Positions 24,335 through 33,366 of a stretch of DNA of 45,224 bases are shown piece after piece (position 1 is the first letter of the stretch; each line of letters opens with the position of its first letter). The DNA lies in assembly GCA_036786445.1 (NCBI GenBank), contig DAIQRD010000004.1, forward strand, positions 1-45,224, in the 5' to 3' direction. This stretch comes from JAAZMF01 sp036786445. GTDB taxonomy: Bacteria; Bacillota; Limnochordia; DTU087. Under the pieces are notes generated by a model. The model was not told the origin of the DNA. It saw nothing but the letters and a program-made list of their open reading frames with translations, and ran no database searches. A program made the position numbers and the translations under genes.

Positions 24335-25297
24335 GTGACAGGTTTGGCCATCAGGCATAACTATAAAAAACTCAAGATTTTTACTGGGAATGCCAATCCG
24401 AAATTGGCTCAGGATATTGCTAGGTACCTGGGAACTACAGTAGGTCAATCTGAGATCAATCGATTCAAAGATGGGGAGATCAATATCCGCATCGGAGAGA
24501 CAGTCCGGGGTGCCGATGTCTTCGTAGTGCAACCCACCTCTGCTCCTACCGATACCCATTTAGTAGAACTGCTGATTATGATGGACGCCTTCAAGCGGGC
24601 ATCTGCTAAGGAAGTTGCAGCAGTCATCCCTTACTATGGATACGCCCGGCAGGATCGCAAGACTCAGCCTCGGGATCCCATCAGTGCTAAGCTGGTAGCA
24701 AACATCTTGACTGCTGCCGGGGCCGATCGTGTGTTGACCATGGATCTGCACGCCGGTCAGATTCAAGGTTTTTTTGACATACCGGTAGATAATCTGAGGG
24801 GCATGCCCATCTTGGCCACTTACTTCCAGGAGAAAGGCCTAGATGATCTTGTAGTAGTATCACCGGATGTGGGGGGGGTGTCCCGGGCTCGGGAGTTTGC
24901 CAATCGTCTCGACTGCACGCTGGCCATTGTGGATAAACGGCGTCCTGCACCTAACGTGGCGGAAGCTGCCAACATTATCGGGGATATTGAGGGTAAAACG
25001 GCCATAATAATCGATGACATAATCGATACCGCCGGCACTATCTGTGAGGCAGTGAGGGTGCTTTTGGATCGGGGGGCTAAGGAAGTGTACGCCTGTTGCA
25101 GCCACCCGGTGCTGTCACCACCGGCCACCGAGCGTTTGGCTGCATCACCGGTGAAAGAAGTGGTAGTAACGAACAGCATCCCTCTACCGCCGGAAAAGCA
25201 ACTGGACAAGATCAAGGTCCTATCAGTGGCACCCCTTTTCGGGGAGGCAATCCGGAGAATCTTTGAGGAGCTGTCGGTAAGCAAATTATTCGACTAG
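24335..25297 (+). CDS. prs: Ribose-phosphate pyrophosphokinase
   Basis: Makes PRPP from ribose 5-phosphate and ATP for nucleotides, histidine and tryptophan. The sequence has KIFTGNANPKLAQDIA and FKDGEINIRIGE at the N-terminus, AVIPYYGYARQDRK, the PDVGGVSRAREFA loop, and the PRPP-binding IIIDDIIDTAGT. Length 320 aa is standard for the class I enzyme. GTG 24335 or TTG 24344 could start it; the N-terminus before YKKLKIF is not conserved. It runs downstream of glmU. Confidence 0.96.
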   Translation: MTGLAIRHNYKKLKIFTGNANPKLAQDIARYLGTTVGQSEINRFKDGEINIRIGETVRGADVFVVQPTSAPTDTHLVELLIMMDAFKRASAKEVAAVIPYYGYARQDRKTQPRDPISAKLVANILTAAGADRVLTMDLHAGQIQGFFDIPVDNLRGMPILATYFQEKGLDDLVVVSPDVGGVSRAREFANRLDCTLAIVDKRRPAPNVAEAANIIGDIEGKTAIIIDDIIDTAGTICEAVRVLLDRGAKEVYACCSHPVLSPPATERLAASPVKEVVVTNSIPLPPEKQLDKIKVLSVAPLFGEAIRRIFEELSVSKLFD

Positions 25298-25329
25298 ATA
25301 GCTAGTTATTTGGTGTTCGCGACGGTTTG

Positions 25330-25358
25330 TTGACCGGTTACGGTGTCAATGATATAAT
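25330..25358 (+). promoter_or_regulatory. Sigma-A promoter of ctc
   Basis: TTGACC (25330-25335) and TATAAT (25353-25358) are separated by 17 bases. It gives the L25 gene its own promoter downstream of prs. Confidence 0.82.
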
Positions 25359-25429
25359 ATTATAGCTAAAGGTGGGTGTTCACTCGCCTATTTAGAGTGT
25401 TTGTTGGCAATGTAAGGAGGACACAACGT

Positions 25430-26074
25430 ATGGGACAGTTTCAGTTGGCTGCGGAGCTCCGTGATGAAACGGGCAAAGGAGCCAACCGTCGATTGCGCCG
25501 CTCGGGATATATACCCGGTGTTATCTATGGTTCTAATAAGGAGAACATGAACCTCCAAGTGGAGGAACGTCTCTTTGCTCGGCTACTGCGGGAAGGTGGA
25601 GCTAACCGGCTCATCGCTTTGCAGCTAGGTGGCGAGGATAGAGCCGTCTTGATTCAGGAATTGCAGGTACATCCAGTCAAGGGCAGCCCACAACATATTG
25701 ATTTTCTTGAGGTGCGCCTTGATGAGGCGGTTAGTGTTATGGTGCCGATCCACCTTGTGGGAGAAGCGCAACGCACCCAAGATGGCGGGGTGGTAGCCTC
25801 GGCATTATGGGAAGTCGAGATCTCTTGTCTACCGACAGATATTCCTGATGGTTTGGAAATAGACATTTCCGGTCTACTGGTGGGCGAATCACTACAGGTG
25901 AAAGATCTTGAAGTTGTGCCTGGCATAACCTTGCTGACCGATCCGGAGGAAACGGTAGTCTCGGTAGTGCATCCTGAGGAGCTTGAGGAGGACACCGAGG
26001 AAGAGGAAGATGCTGAGGCCGAAGACGAACTTGAGGAAGGCGAGACTGAAGAGAATGATGAGGCGGATGAGTAG
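25430..26074 (+). CDS. rplY: Large ribosomal subunit protein bL25, CTC/TL5 form
   Basis: Binds 5S rRNA in the large subunit; the Bacillus homologue Ctc is a general stress protein. Residues 1-90 form the L25 domain (ETGKGANRRLRRSGYIPGVIYG), residues 91-180 the CTC beta domain (HVIL-type strands, PVKGSPQHIDF), and about 180-214 a strongly acidic Glu/Asp tail. The start is ATG 25430 with AAGGAGG upstream; the frame is open from 25376. It has its own sigma-A promoter and a terminator at 26141. It lies in the conserved prs-ctc-pth order. Confidence 0.93.
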   Translation: MGQFQLAAELRDETGKGANRRLRRSGYIPGVIYGSNKENMNLQVEERLFARLLREGGANRLIALQLGGEDRAVLIQELQVHPVKGSPQHIDFLEVRLDEAVSVMVPIHLVGEAQRTQDGGVVASALWEVEISCLPTDIPDGLEIDISGLLVGESLQVKDLEVVPGITLLTDPEETVVSVVHPEELEEDTEEEEDAEAEDELEEGETEENDEADE

Positions 26075-26140
26075 ATCTGCCTTTTGGATAAAGCCTAAGG
26101 GCTCTATTCAACCTGCCTGGAATAGCAGGATATTTTGTGC

Positions 26141-26174
26141 AAATGCGTGGCGGGTTAGGGGCTACGCATTTTTG
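26141..26174 (+). terminator. Intrinsic terminator after ctc
   Basis: AAATGCGTGGC (26141-26151) pairs with GCTACGCATTT (26161-26171), with one G-U pair, and is followed by further T. It lies between ctc and pth. Confidence 0.82.
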
Positions 26175-26197
26175 CTTTGTGGAGACGGTAATTTCAT

Positions 26198-26788
26198 ATG
26201 AAGGCAATTGTAGGTTTGGGGAATCCAGGTGTTCATTATGCCGAGAACCGGCATAACATAGGCTTCATGGTATTGGATCGACTGGCTGCTAAATGGAAAG
26301 CCAAAGACTGGTTTAATCGCTATCAGGCCAGAACAAGTAGAGTGGAGGTGGCCGGAGGGCGTGTCATTTTGGCCAAACCACAGACCTTCATGAATAACAG
26401 CGGCACATCAGTCAAATCCATTGTAGCGGCTTATGGCATAGATCCTACCGACGTGCTCCTTGTCTATGATGATTTAGATCTGGCAGTTGGCCAGCTACGA
26501 TTGCGTCGCAAGGGGAGCGCTGGTGGCCATAAAGGAGTGCTTTCCGTCATAGCTCGGCTAGGGGTGGAAGATTGCCATCGCTTGCGTTTAGGGATCGGCA
26601 ATCCGCCTCCGGGAGTGACAGTGGTGGACTATGTACTGGGCAATTTCTCCCAAAAAGAATGGCAGATAATGCAGGATGTCATGGACATAGCTGTTTCTGC
26701 CATAGATATCTGGGTACAGGATGGAATTGAGGCGGCTATGGCTAAGTTTAATGGGACGTTTATAGGTAATAGCGGGACACATGCATAA
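26198..26788 (+). CDS. pth: Peptidyl-tRNA hydrolase
   Basis: Releases tRNA from prematurely dropped peptidyl-tRNA. The N-terminus VGLGNPGVHYAENRHNIGF contains Asn9 and catalytic His19. FMNNSG and LLVYDDLDLAVG with the catalytic Asp follow, then GSAGGHKGV. Length 196 aa is normal. The start is ATG 26198 after GGAGACGG. The gene equals spoVC of B. subtilis and has the same position between ctc and mfd. Confidence 0.96.
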   Translation: MKAIVGLGNPGVHYAENRHNIGFMVLDRLAAKWKAKDWFNRYQARTSRVEVAGGRVILAKPQTFMNNSGTSVKSIVAAYGIDPTDVLLVYDDLDLAVGQLRLRRKGSAGGHKGVLSVIARLGVEDCHRLRLGIGNPPPGVTVVDYVLGNFSQKEWQIMQDVMDIAVSAIDIWVQDGIEAAMAKFNGTFIGNSGTHA

Positions 26789-26856
26789 ACAGGCAGCGTC
26801 TGGTCTACCTTACTACTAGGTAGGGGAGTAGTTGTTCCGATGAGGAGCGGTGGCTT

Positions 26857-27264
26857 TTGGGTGACACCGGTAATATGATAAAGGCGATGGCCATATCGGG
26901 GCTAGCCGCCTTTTTAGCCTATGCCGTCAACCGCTTGATGGTGGCTAGGTGTGGGGAATGGGCCATCAAATTCCTTGTACCCATCATAGAGGAAGGACTG
27001 AAGACCGGGCTTTCCCTAGGTTTTGCAGTATCGATACCAGCCATCCATATCCTTTTTGGAATATATGAAGCAGGTTATGATCTAGCTGCCAATCCCGGGG
27101 CAAGACCCCAAGAAAAATGGCTAGCCGCTCTGGCTGCGTGCGTGGGGCATGGCGTTTTTGGTGGAGTAACCTGGCTGTTGCTGGCTCGGGGGTTAGGGGC
27201 AGTGTCCAGTATAGGCATGGTTGGTATCTTGCACGGCCTTTGGAATGCCCTGGCTTTACATTGA
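26857..27264 (+). CDS. PrsW/CPBP-like small membrane protein
   Basis: A 135-residue membrane protein with about four hydrophobic helices. It carries motifs typical of glutamate-type intramembrane proteases of the PrsW/CPBP class: IIEEGLKTG near residue 48, HGVFGGVTW in the third helix, and HGLWNAL (HxxxN) near the C-terminus. It is much shorter than PrsW (about 200-220 aa), so protease activity is an inference. The start is TTG 26857 after GAGGAGCGG; ATG 26875 is alternative. It lies between pth and mfd, where B. subtilis carries fin, and ends at a terminator. Confidence 0.62.
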   Translation: MGDTGNMIKAMAISGLAAFLAYAVNRLMVARCGEWAIKFLVPIIEEGLKTGLSLGFAVSIPAIHILFGIYEAGYDLAANPGARPQEKWLAALAACVGHGVFGGVTWLLLARGLGAVSSIGMVGILHGLWNALALH

Positions 27265-27306
27265 TCCGATTTGGTGGATGGAGAAGAGAACAAACATGCG
27301 CGACAT

Positions 27307-27332
27307 GGGCTTTAGGTAAATAAAGCCCTTTT
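27307..27332 (+). terminator. Intrinsic terminator before mfd
   Basis: GGGCTTTA (27307-27314) pairs with TAAAGCCC (27321-27328) around a 6-base loop, followed by TTTT. An outer ACATGGG/CCCATGT stem adds stability. Confidence 0.75.
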
Positions 27333-27359
27333 CCCCATGTCTTTTGGGAGGGGACAGGT

Positions 27360-30300
27360 GTGGGTATTCAGGGACTTTTGCAGATTGTGACTGGGTCACA
27401 CGATTTTGAGCAAGTACGGACTGGACTGCGGCGGGGTATACCTGAGCAGGCGGTTGTGGGATTGGTTGGTTCTCAAAAAGCTAGCTACATTGCCGGTGTG
27501 TATCGAGAGATCCAACAGAAGCCGGGTCTATCAAAGCGACCCCTGTTTGTAATAACTTACACGACTTACCAAGCTGAACGCTTGCATTTGGATTTGGCTG
27601 ATTTTATTCCTGAGGAGAATCTTTTTCTCTTTCCTTCACAAGAGGTCTTTGCTTATGAAGAAGTTACCCGCAGCCTGGATATTTTGCGAGACCGGTTGTT
27701 GGCATACGCAGCCTTAGTAGAGAGAACCACCCCGGTACTAATTGTACCCATTCATGCCTTAGCCGAGAAACTCATTCCCCCAGAGGTTTTCCTATCTGCG
27801 AGTTTTGGCATAGATATGGATACTCGGGTGGATTTGGAGACCCTGGCATCCCGACTAGTGGCGATGGGGTATGAACGGGAGGACTTAGTGGAGGGGCCAG
27901 CTCAATTTAGTATTAGGGGTGGTATTGTTGACATCTATCCTCTCACTGAGGAGCTGCCCATCAGGCTAGAACTCTTCGATGATGAAGTTGACTCTATTAG
28001 GCACTTTGATCCCCGAACCCAGCGCTCTGTGGACAAAATCATGTCCTTTCGGGTTGTGCCCGCTACTGAGTTCCTTTTGGCCAAATCCACTCAGCTGCGA
28101 GGTTTGTCCGTACTAGAGCAGCAAATCGAATTACAGGTTAGGCGCCTGAAGCGAGTAGGGAACAACGACGGGGCCCTAGAGCTACAGGATAGATGTATGG
28201 TTCATTTGGAGAAGCTCAGGGAAGGAATCCCATTTGAGGGTGCAGAGCAATATAAGCCTTACTTTTACAATGATTTGGTATGTATACTAGATTACTTCCC
28301 CGGTGGTTATGTCGTTTTCGATGAACCAGCCCGTACAAATGAGCACCTGCGCTCATTTTCCGATGACTTCCAAAACTCTTACAAGGCTTTGCTGGAAAAA
28401 GGACGCATACTCCCCGGTGTTATGGATAACTACCATGATTGGCAAGGCATAATCAATGCCGCTAGACGACACCACATCTTCTATCTGGCTGCACTTTCCA
28501 AGCGTGCTCCAGGCATGAATCCTGCCCAGATCATCAATGTCCAAGCTCGGCCGCCGGAATCCTTTCATGGCAAGCTGGATCTTCTGCAAGTAAGTGCCGA
28601 AAGATGGAGGCAAGATGGTTTCAGTATTTTGCTGGTTGTATCTGGAGAGGAGCGGGGGCATCGCTTGGTGGAGAGCCTGAGGGAATATGATGTGCTCGCT
28701 ACCTATGTCCCGGAAGTTGATTCGCAACTACGCTCCGGCAATGTGCTGGTTAGCGTGGGTAACCTAGAAGCAGGGTTTGAGCTCCCCCAAATGAAGACGG
28801 TCGTCCTCACCGAAAACGAGATTTTTGGTAGACCCCGGCAAGCTCGCCGCATCCGCAGTGTTGAAGATGGTGTGCGAATCACCGATTTTGGGGCCCTACG
28901 GGACGGCGATTATGTAGTGCATGTGAATCATGGTATCGGGCGATACCAAGGTGTGCAGACACTGGAGGTAGCAGGTGTTCACAAAGACTACCTAGTTATT
29001 CAGTATGCTGGCGCAGACAAACTGTACGTGCCCACCGAACAGTTGCGTTTATTGCAGAAATATGTTGGCTCCGAGGATGAGGCACCCAAACTATATAAGC
29101 TCGGCGGTGGCGAGTGGGCGAGAGTCAAAAAGAGAGTCAAGGAGTCTGTACAGGAACTAGCCGAGGGGTTAATCCAATTATATGCTCAGCGTCAGACTGC
29201 GGCGGGATACGAGTTTGCTGCAGACACTGTCTGGCAGCGGGAGTTTGAGGAGGCTTTCCCTTACCAGCCCACGCCGGACCAACTAAGGGCTGTTGCAGAA
29301 GTCAAACGGGACATGGAGACACCGAAACCCATGGATCGCTTACTTTGCGGTGATGTAGGTTATGGGAAAACAGAGGTCGCCATTCGGGCGGCCTTTAAAG
29401 CCATCATGGATGGCAAACAGGTTGCGGTGCTTGTGCCGACAACTATTTTGGCTCAACAACACTATCATACATTTATGGAAAGATTTCAGGGATACCCGGC
29501 TATCATCCATGTTCTAAGTCGATTTCAGTCCTCGGCAGAGCAAGCGCTTAGTCTAGAGCAGCTGAAAACAGGTAGAGTTGACATTATCATCGGTACCCAC
29601 CGCTTGCTTTCCCAGGATGTGCAATTCAAAGATTTGGGTTTGGTAATAGTCGATGAGGAGCAGCGTTTTGGAGTTAGCCAAAAGGAACGTCTCAAGGAAC
29701 TCAGGCAGACGGTGGATGTATTGACACTGACGGCGACGCCTATACCACGCACATTACACATGTCTTTGGTAGGTGTGCGGGATATGAGCCTCATAGAGAC
29801 ACCTCCGGAAAACCGGTTTCCCATCAGGACTTATGTAGCGGAGTACAACGACGAAATGATCCGAGAAGCTATTTTCCGGGAGTTAGCTCGCCAGGGGCAA
29901 ATTTACTTCGTGTATAATCGGGTCCAGACTATTGATCGGATGGCTGCTCACATCGCCGAAATAGCACCTGAGGCAAGACTTGCGGTCGCCCATGGGCAGA
30001 TGGATGAAACCCGCTTGGAGAAAATCATGCTAGATTTCTTGCATGGTGAGTATGATATACTCCTGTGCACGACAATCATCGAAACGGGCATGGATATTGC
30101 TAATGTGAATACCCTGGTTGTGTACGATGCAGACTACATGGGTTTATCTCAGCTATATCAGTTGAGGGGGCGGGTGGGAAGGACAAATCGTGTAGCCTAT
30201 GCGTATTTCACCTATAGAAGGGATAAACTACTGTCGGAGACGGCGGAAAAGCGCCTACAGGCGATCAAGGAGTTCACTGAGTTAGGATCAGGTTTCAAGA

Positions 30301-30905
30301 TAGCCATGCGAGATCTAGAGATCCGCGGGGCTGGCAATCTCTTGGGACCGGAACAACACGGATTCATTGCCTCAGTGGGTTTTGAGCTTTATTGCCGTCT
30401 ATTGGAAGAGGCTATTAGGGAGCTAAAAGGTGAAGTGCAGCAACAACCACCCGAACCTGTGATAGATCTGGATGTTGACGCCTACCTTCCCGATACCTAT
30501 GTGAATGATGTGACCCAGAAGGTGGAGCTATACAAGAGGATTGCCGCCATCACTACCCATGATGAAGTGGGCGATTTGCTGGAGGAAATCGAGGACCGAT
30601 TCGGTGAAGCTCCGCTTCCCACGTACAATATCTTGACTATTGCTGGAATCAAGACTCTAGCCAAACAGGCAGGTGTTGGTTCAATAGCCCAGAAGGGGGA
30701 CCAAGTTATTGTCAGAATGCTATCCGGGCTGAGCATGCCTGAAAAGGTGAGCAGGGGATTGTCCCAAGCATTCCCAGGGAAAGTCAGAACCCTAGGTAGT
30801 CCGCCGTCCCAGATTCGGCTGCGCACTCATATCCGAGATAATCAAGCATTGCTTCAGAAGGTTGAGCGGATTGTCACCTTGATTCAGGCAGCTAGAGCAA
30901 CCTGA
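27360..30905 (+). CDS. mfd: Transcription-repair coupling factor
   Basis: Removes RNA polymerase stalled at lesions and recruits UvrA. It is 1181 aa, normal length. An N-terminal UvrB-like region has the VPIHALAEKLIPP stretch. The RNA polymerase-interacting domain (about 495-560) contains DYVVHVNHGIGRYQGV. RecG-like helicase domains follow, with Walker A GDVGYGKTE near residue 663, DEEQ near 765, and RGRVGRTNRVAYAY. A C-terminal TRCF domain ends the protein. The start is GTG 27360 after GGGAGGGGA. Position pth-mfd-spoVT matches B. subtilis. Confidence 0.97.
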   Translation: MGIQGLLQIVTGSHDFEQVRTGLRRGIPEQAVVGLVGSQKASYIAGVYREIQQKPGLSKRPLFVITYTTYQAERLHLDLADFIPEENLFLFPSQEVFAYEEVTRSLDILRDRLLAYAALVERTTPVLIVPIHALAEKLIPPEVFLSASFGIDMDTRVDLETLASRLVAMGYEREDLVEGPAQFSIRGGIVDIYPLTEELPIRLELFDDEVDSIRHFDPRTQRSVDKIMSFRVVPATEFLLAKSTQLRGLSVLEQQIELQVRRLKRVGNNDGALELQDRCMVHLEKLREGIPFEGAEQYKPYFYNDLVCILDYFPGGYVVFDEPARTNEHLRSFSDDFQNSYKALLEKGRILPGVMDNYHDWQGIINAARRHHIFYLAALSKRAPGMNPAQIINVQARPPESFHGKLDLLQVSAERWRQDGFSILLVVSGEERGHRLVESLREYDVLATYVPEVDSQLRSGNVLVSVGNLEAGFELPQMKTVVLTENEIFGRPRQARRIRSVEDGVRITDFGALRDGDYVVHVNHGIGRYQGVQTLEVAGVHKDYLVIQYAGADKLYVPTEQLRLLQKYVGSEDEAPKLYKLGGGEWARVKKRVKESVQELAEGLIQLYAQRQTAAGYEFAADTVWQREFEEAFPYQPTPDQLRAVAEVKRDMETPKPMDRLLCGDVGYGKTEVAIRAAFKAIMDGKQVAVLVPTTILAQQHYHTFMERFQGYPAIIHVLSRFQSSAEQALSLEQLKTGRVDIIIGTHRLLSQDVQFKDLGLVIVDEEQRFGVSQKERLKELRQTVDVLTLTATPIPRTLHMSLVGVRDMSLIETPPENRFPIRTYVAEYNDEMIREAIFRELARQGQIYFVYNRVQTIDRMAAHIAEIAPEARLAVAHGQMDETRLEKIMLDFLHGEYDILLCTTIIETGMDIANVNTLVVYDADYMGLSQLYQLRGRVGRTNRVAYAYFTYRRDKLLSETAEKRLQAIKEFTELGSGFKIAMRDLEIRGAGNLLGPEQHGFIASVGFELYCRLLEEAIRELKGEVQQQPPEPVIDLDVDAYLPDTYVNDVTQKVELYKRIAAITTHDEVGDLLEEIEDRFGEAPLPTYNILTIAGIKTLAKQAGVGSIAQKGDQVIVRMLSGLSMPEKVSRGLSQAFPGKVRTLGSPPSQIRLRTHIRDNQALLQKVERIVTLIQAARAT

Positions 30906-30948
30906 GGGGCCGGCTCGGGGAGCCACAGTTGATAGAGAATGGGGGCTA

Positions 30949-30979
30949 TGAATAAAACCGCTAGGGCAGCTATATACTA
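30949..30979 (+). promoter_or_regulatory. Sigma-G-like promoter of spoVT
   Basis: TGAATA (30949-30954) and TATACTA (30973-30979) are separated by 18 bases. The -35 is a full match to TGAATA and the -10 differs from CATACTA at one position. spoVT is a sigma-G gene in B. subtilis. Confidence 0.72.
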
Positions 30980-31022
30980 TCTATGACGACTGTGTGCGCC
31001 CATTACAAAGGAGGGGTGCTGT

Positions 31023-31571
31023 TTGAAAGCAACTGGTATAGTCCGAAGAATTGATGATTTGGGCCGAGTGGTTATCCCTAAAGAGATTCGGCGAACGCTA
31101 CGGATCCGAGAGGGGGATCCGCTGGAGATCTTTGTTGATAGAGATGGTGAAGTGATTCTCAAGAAATACTCTCCCATAGGCGAGTTGGGTGATTTCGCCC
31201 AAGAGTATGCTGACTCGCTGTTTGAGGCCACTGGTCATATTTCCATCATATGTGATCGGGATGCCGTTGTGGCAGTTGCTGGTGCTCCCAAGAAACAGTG
31301 GATTGACCGGGATATACCTAGCCATATCGAGAGCATTATGGAAAACCGCAAGTCGATGATTTTGCCTTCCCCAGATGGCAATGGGGGCTTGGAAGATATA
31401 GAGGAGGAGCTCTGGGCGTTTCCGCACCAAGTGTTGGCACCGATCATATCTGAAGGCGATCCTATTGGGGTTGTCATGATTTGCTCGGCGGATTCCGTAA
31501 ATCGGATGAACAACCTGGAACTCAAATTAGCAGAGACTGCGGCAGGCTTTTTGGCCAAACAGATGGAATAG
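31023..31571 (+). CDS. spoVT: Stage V sporulation protein T, forespore transcriptional regulator
   Basis: A tetrameric regulator that tunes sigma-G-dependent genes in the forespore. Residues 1-50 form an AbrB-type swapped-hairpin DNA-binding domain (MKATGIVRRIDDLGRVVIPK). Residues 60-180 form a GAF-like domain. Length 182 aa is normal. The start is TTG 31023 with AAAGGAGGGG upstream. A sigma-G-like promoter lies at 30949-30979. It follows mfd and precedes yabM as in B. subtilis. Confidence 0.95.
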   Translation: MKATGIVRRIDDLGRVVIPKEIRRTLRIREGDPLEIFVDRDGEVILKKYSPIGELGDFAQEYADSLFEATGHISIICDRDAVVAVAGAPKKQWIDRDIPSHIESIMENRKSMILPSPDGNGGLEDIEEELWAFPHQVLAPIISEGDPIGVVMICSADSVNRMNNLELKLAETAAGFLAKQME

Positions 31572-31712
31572 GAGTCGAGGTATCCACAAGAGAGAAGGAC
31601 TCATGCTTAACAGGCCAAGCACCCGCGGCACAGGGTGGCTTGGCCGTTCTCATTGTAGCCGGCATAGCACCCGGCCTCCATGCATAAGCATGGGGTGATA
31701 GGGGGGCCTGCC

Positions 31713-33365
31713 GTGGGTAAGCAGTCTTTCGCCAGGGGAGCCGTCATTCTTGCTACAGCTAGTGCCATCAGTCGACTACTGGGCGTTGTCTATATCGTGG
31801 CTTTGCCTCGGATTATTCACGATGAGGGCATGGGGCTTATGCAAATGGTACGCCCCATCTACAGCTTTGCTGCTATTTTGTCTGTGGCGGGACTCCCGGT
31901 GGCCCTCTCCAAACTGGTGGCAGAACAGATGGCTCTAGGCAGCGTACAGGGGGCTGTAGGGGTCTTTCGCTGGGCTTTGGGAACTATGCTAGTCTTGGGT
32001 GTCACTCTTACCGGAGTCCTGGTATTTGGCGGCAGGTGGCTTGTGACCACCATTGTGCGGGATCCATTGGCATACCCCGTTTTGATGGCTATGACTCCTT
32101 CAGTTTTGCTTCTGGCAGTGATTGCTGCTTTGAGGGGGTTTTTCCAAGGTATGCAATACATGACCCCCTCAGCGGTTTCTCAAATTGCGGAGCAGGTTGG
32201 TCGGGTTGGGAGTATACTGATCCTGGCCATAATGCTCATGCCTTGGGGTGTACAATACGGGGCAGCTGGAGCTTCCTTGGGTAGCGTTTTTGGGTCATTA
32301 GGCGGTCTAGCGGTCTTGACTATGTACTATGTAGCCTGGCAGCGCAATCTGCGGGGAACCTTACCTAGTCAAAGGGAATCAACTTCTGGGGGCATGGGAT
32401 CAGGGTGGCAGATACTGCGAAGACTGTTTTCTTTGTCTTTACCCATAGTCCTCGGGGCTGTTCTCTGGCCTACTATGCAGATGATCGATACCGGCCTAGT
32501 GCCCCTGCGTATGCAGGCAGCTGGCTACAGTGTTGAGGCAGTGCGAGAATGCTTGGGGTATCTTGGCATGGCTCTATCACTGATGCATTTCCCCAATGTG
32601 CTGACATCGGCTTTGGCGGTGACCCTAGTCCCCGCGGTGGCTGCAGCGGAGGCTCTCAATGCCCATCGCCAGGTGCAGCGGCGAGTGACAGAAGCTTTGC
32701 GACTTACCATCTTGTTTGGGGTACCCGCCTCAACAGGACTCTTTCTCTTGGCTCGGCCAGCTTCTACTCTTCTGTTTGACTATCCACAGGCAGCTGAACC
32801 CTTGAAGATCTTGGCCCTAGGTACTTTAGCTGTGGGAGTATTCCAGGTTTGCTCCGGAGTTTTGCAGGGTTTGGGTTTGGTGCTCTTGCCGGTGCGCAGT
32901 CTGATTATCGGGGTCATTGTGAAACTTGGACTGAACTACTGGTTGACGGCTTTGCCGGGCTTAGGTATTAGAGGGGCTGCTTGGGGTACCGTTACGGGTT
33001 TTTGTGTAGCGGGAATGCTCAATCTCCGCGCCGTTGATCAGCATACTGGGGTAGACTGGGACTGGGGAGAACTGCTGCTTAAACCTGTCATTGCCAGTGC
33101 AATCATGGGCCTAGGTGTGGTTCTGGTATATGATAGCCTGTATGGTCTCATGCTGGCGCTCTTACAGAGATTCTCTTGGGGTCAGAGTCGGTATCTCTTT
33201 GCGTGTAACGGTCTGGCCACCATGGGTGCCATAGTGGCCGGGATTGGCGTGTATCTCGTCGGGCTCATGGGTACGGGCACACTCTATCAACGGGATGTGG
33301 AACTATTCCCCAAAGTGGGCACGAAGTTGGGCAGATGGTTGAACAGGCGAGGTTGGGCGAGATAG
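31713..33365 (+). CDS. yabM: SpoVB/YabM-type polysaccharide (lipid-linked precursor) flippase
   Basis: A MOP-superfamily membrane transporter, with about 14 predicted helices over 550 aa. It probably flips undecaprenyl-linked wall or spore-cortex precursors; SpoVB is needed for cortex synthesis. The N-terminus FARGAVILATASAISRLLGVVY is typical. The start is GTG 31713 after AGGGGGGCC; ATG 31680 is in frame but lacks a good ribosome binding site. The position between spoVT and mazG matches yabM. Its stop is separated from the minus-strand mazG stop by one base. Confidence 0.9.
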   Translation: MGKQSFARGAVILATASAISRLLGVVYIVALPRIIHDEGMGLMQMVRPIYSFAAILSVAGLPVALSKLVAEQMALGSVQGAVGVFRWALGTMLVLGVTLTGVLVFGGRWLVTTIVRDPLAYPVLMAMTPSVLLLAVIAALRGFFQGMQYMTPSAVSQIAEQVGRVGSILILAIMLMPWGVQYGAAGASLGSVFGSLGGLAVLTMYYVAWQRNLRGTLPSQRESTSGGMGSGWQILRRLFSLSLPIVLGAVLWPTMQMIDTGLVPLRMQAAGYSVEAVRECLGYLGMALSLMHFPNVLTSALAVTLVPAVAAAEALNAHRQVQRRVTEALRLTILFGVPASTGLFLLARPASTLLFDYPQAAEPLKILALGTLAVGVFQVCSGVLQGLGLVLLPVRSLIIGVIVKLGLNYWLTALPGLGIRGAAWGTVTGFCVAGMLNLRAVDQHTGVDWDWGELLLKPVIASAIMGLGVVLVYDSLYGLMLALLQRFSWGQSRYLFACNGLATMGAIVAGIGVYLVGLMGTGTLYQRDVELFPKVGTKLGRWLNRRGWAR

Positions 33366-33366
33366 C

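Noticed and set aside
27117..27323. Second frame overlapping the PrsW-like gene and its terminator
   Set aside because: No ribosome binding site; it reads through the terminator hairpin and is Trp- and Arg-rich.
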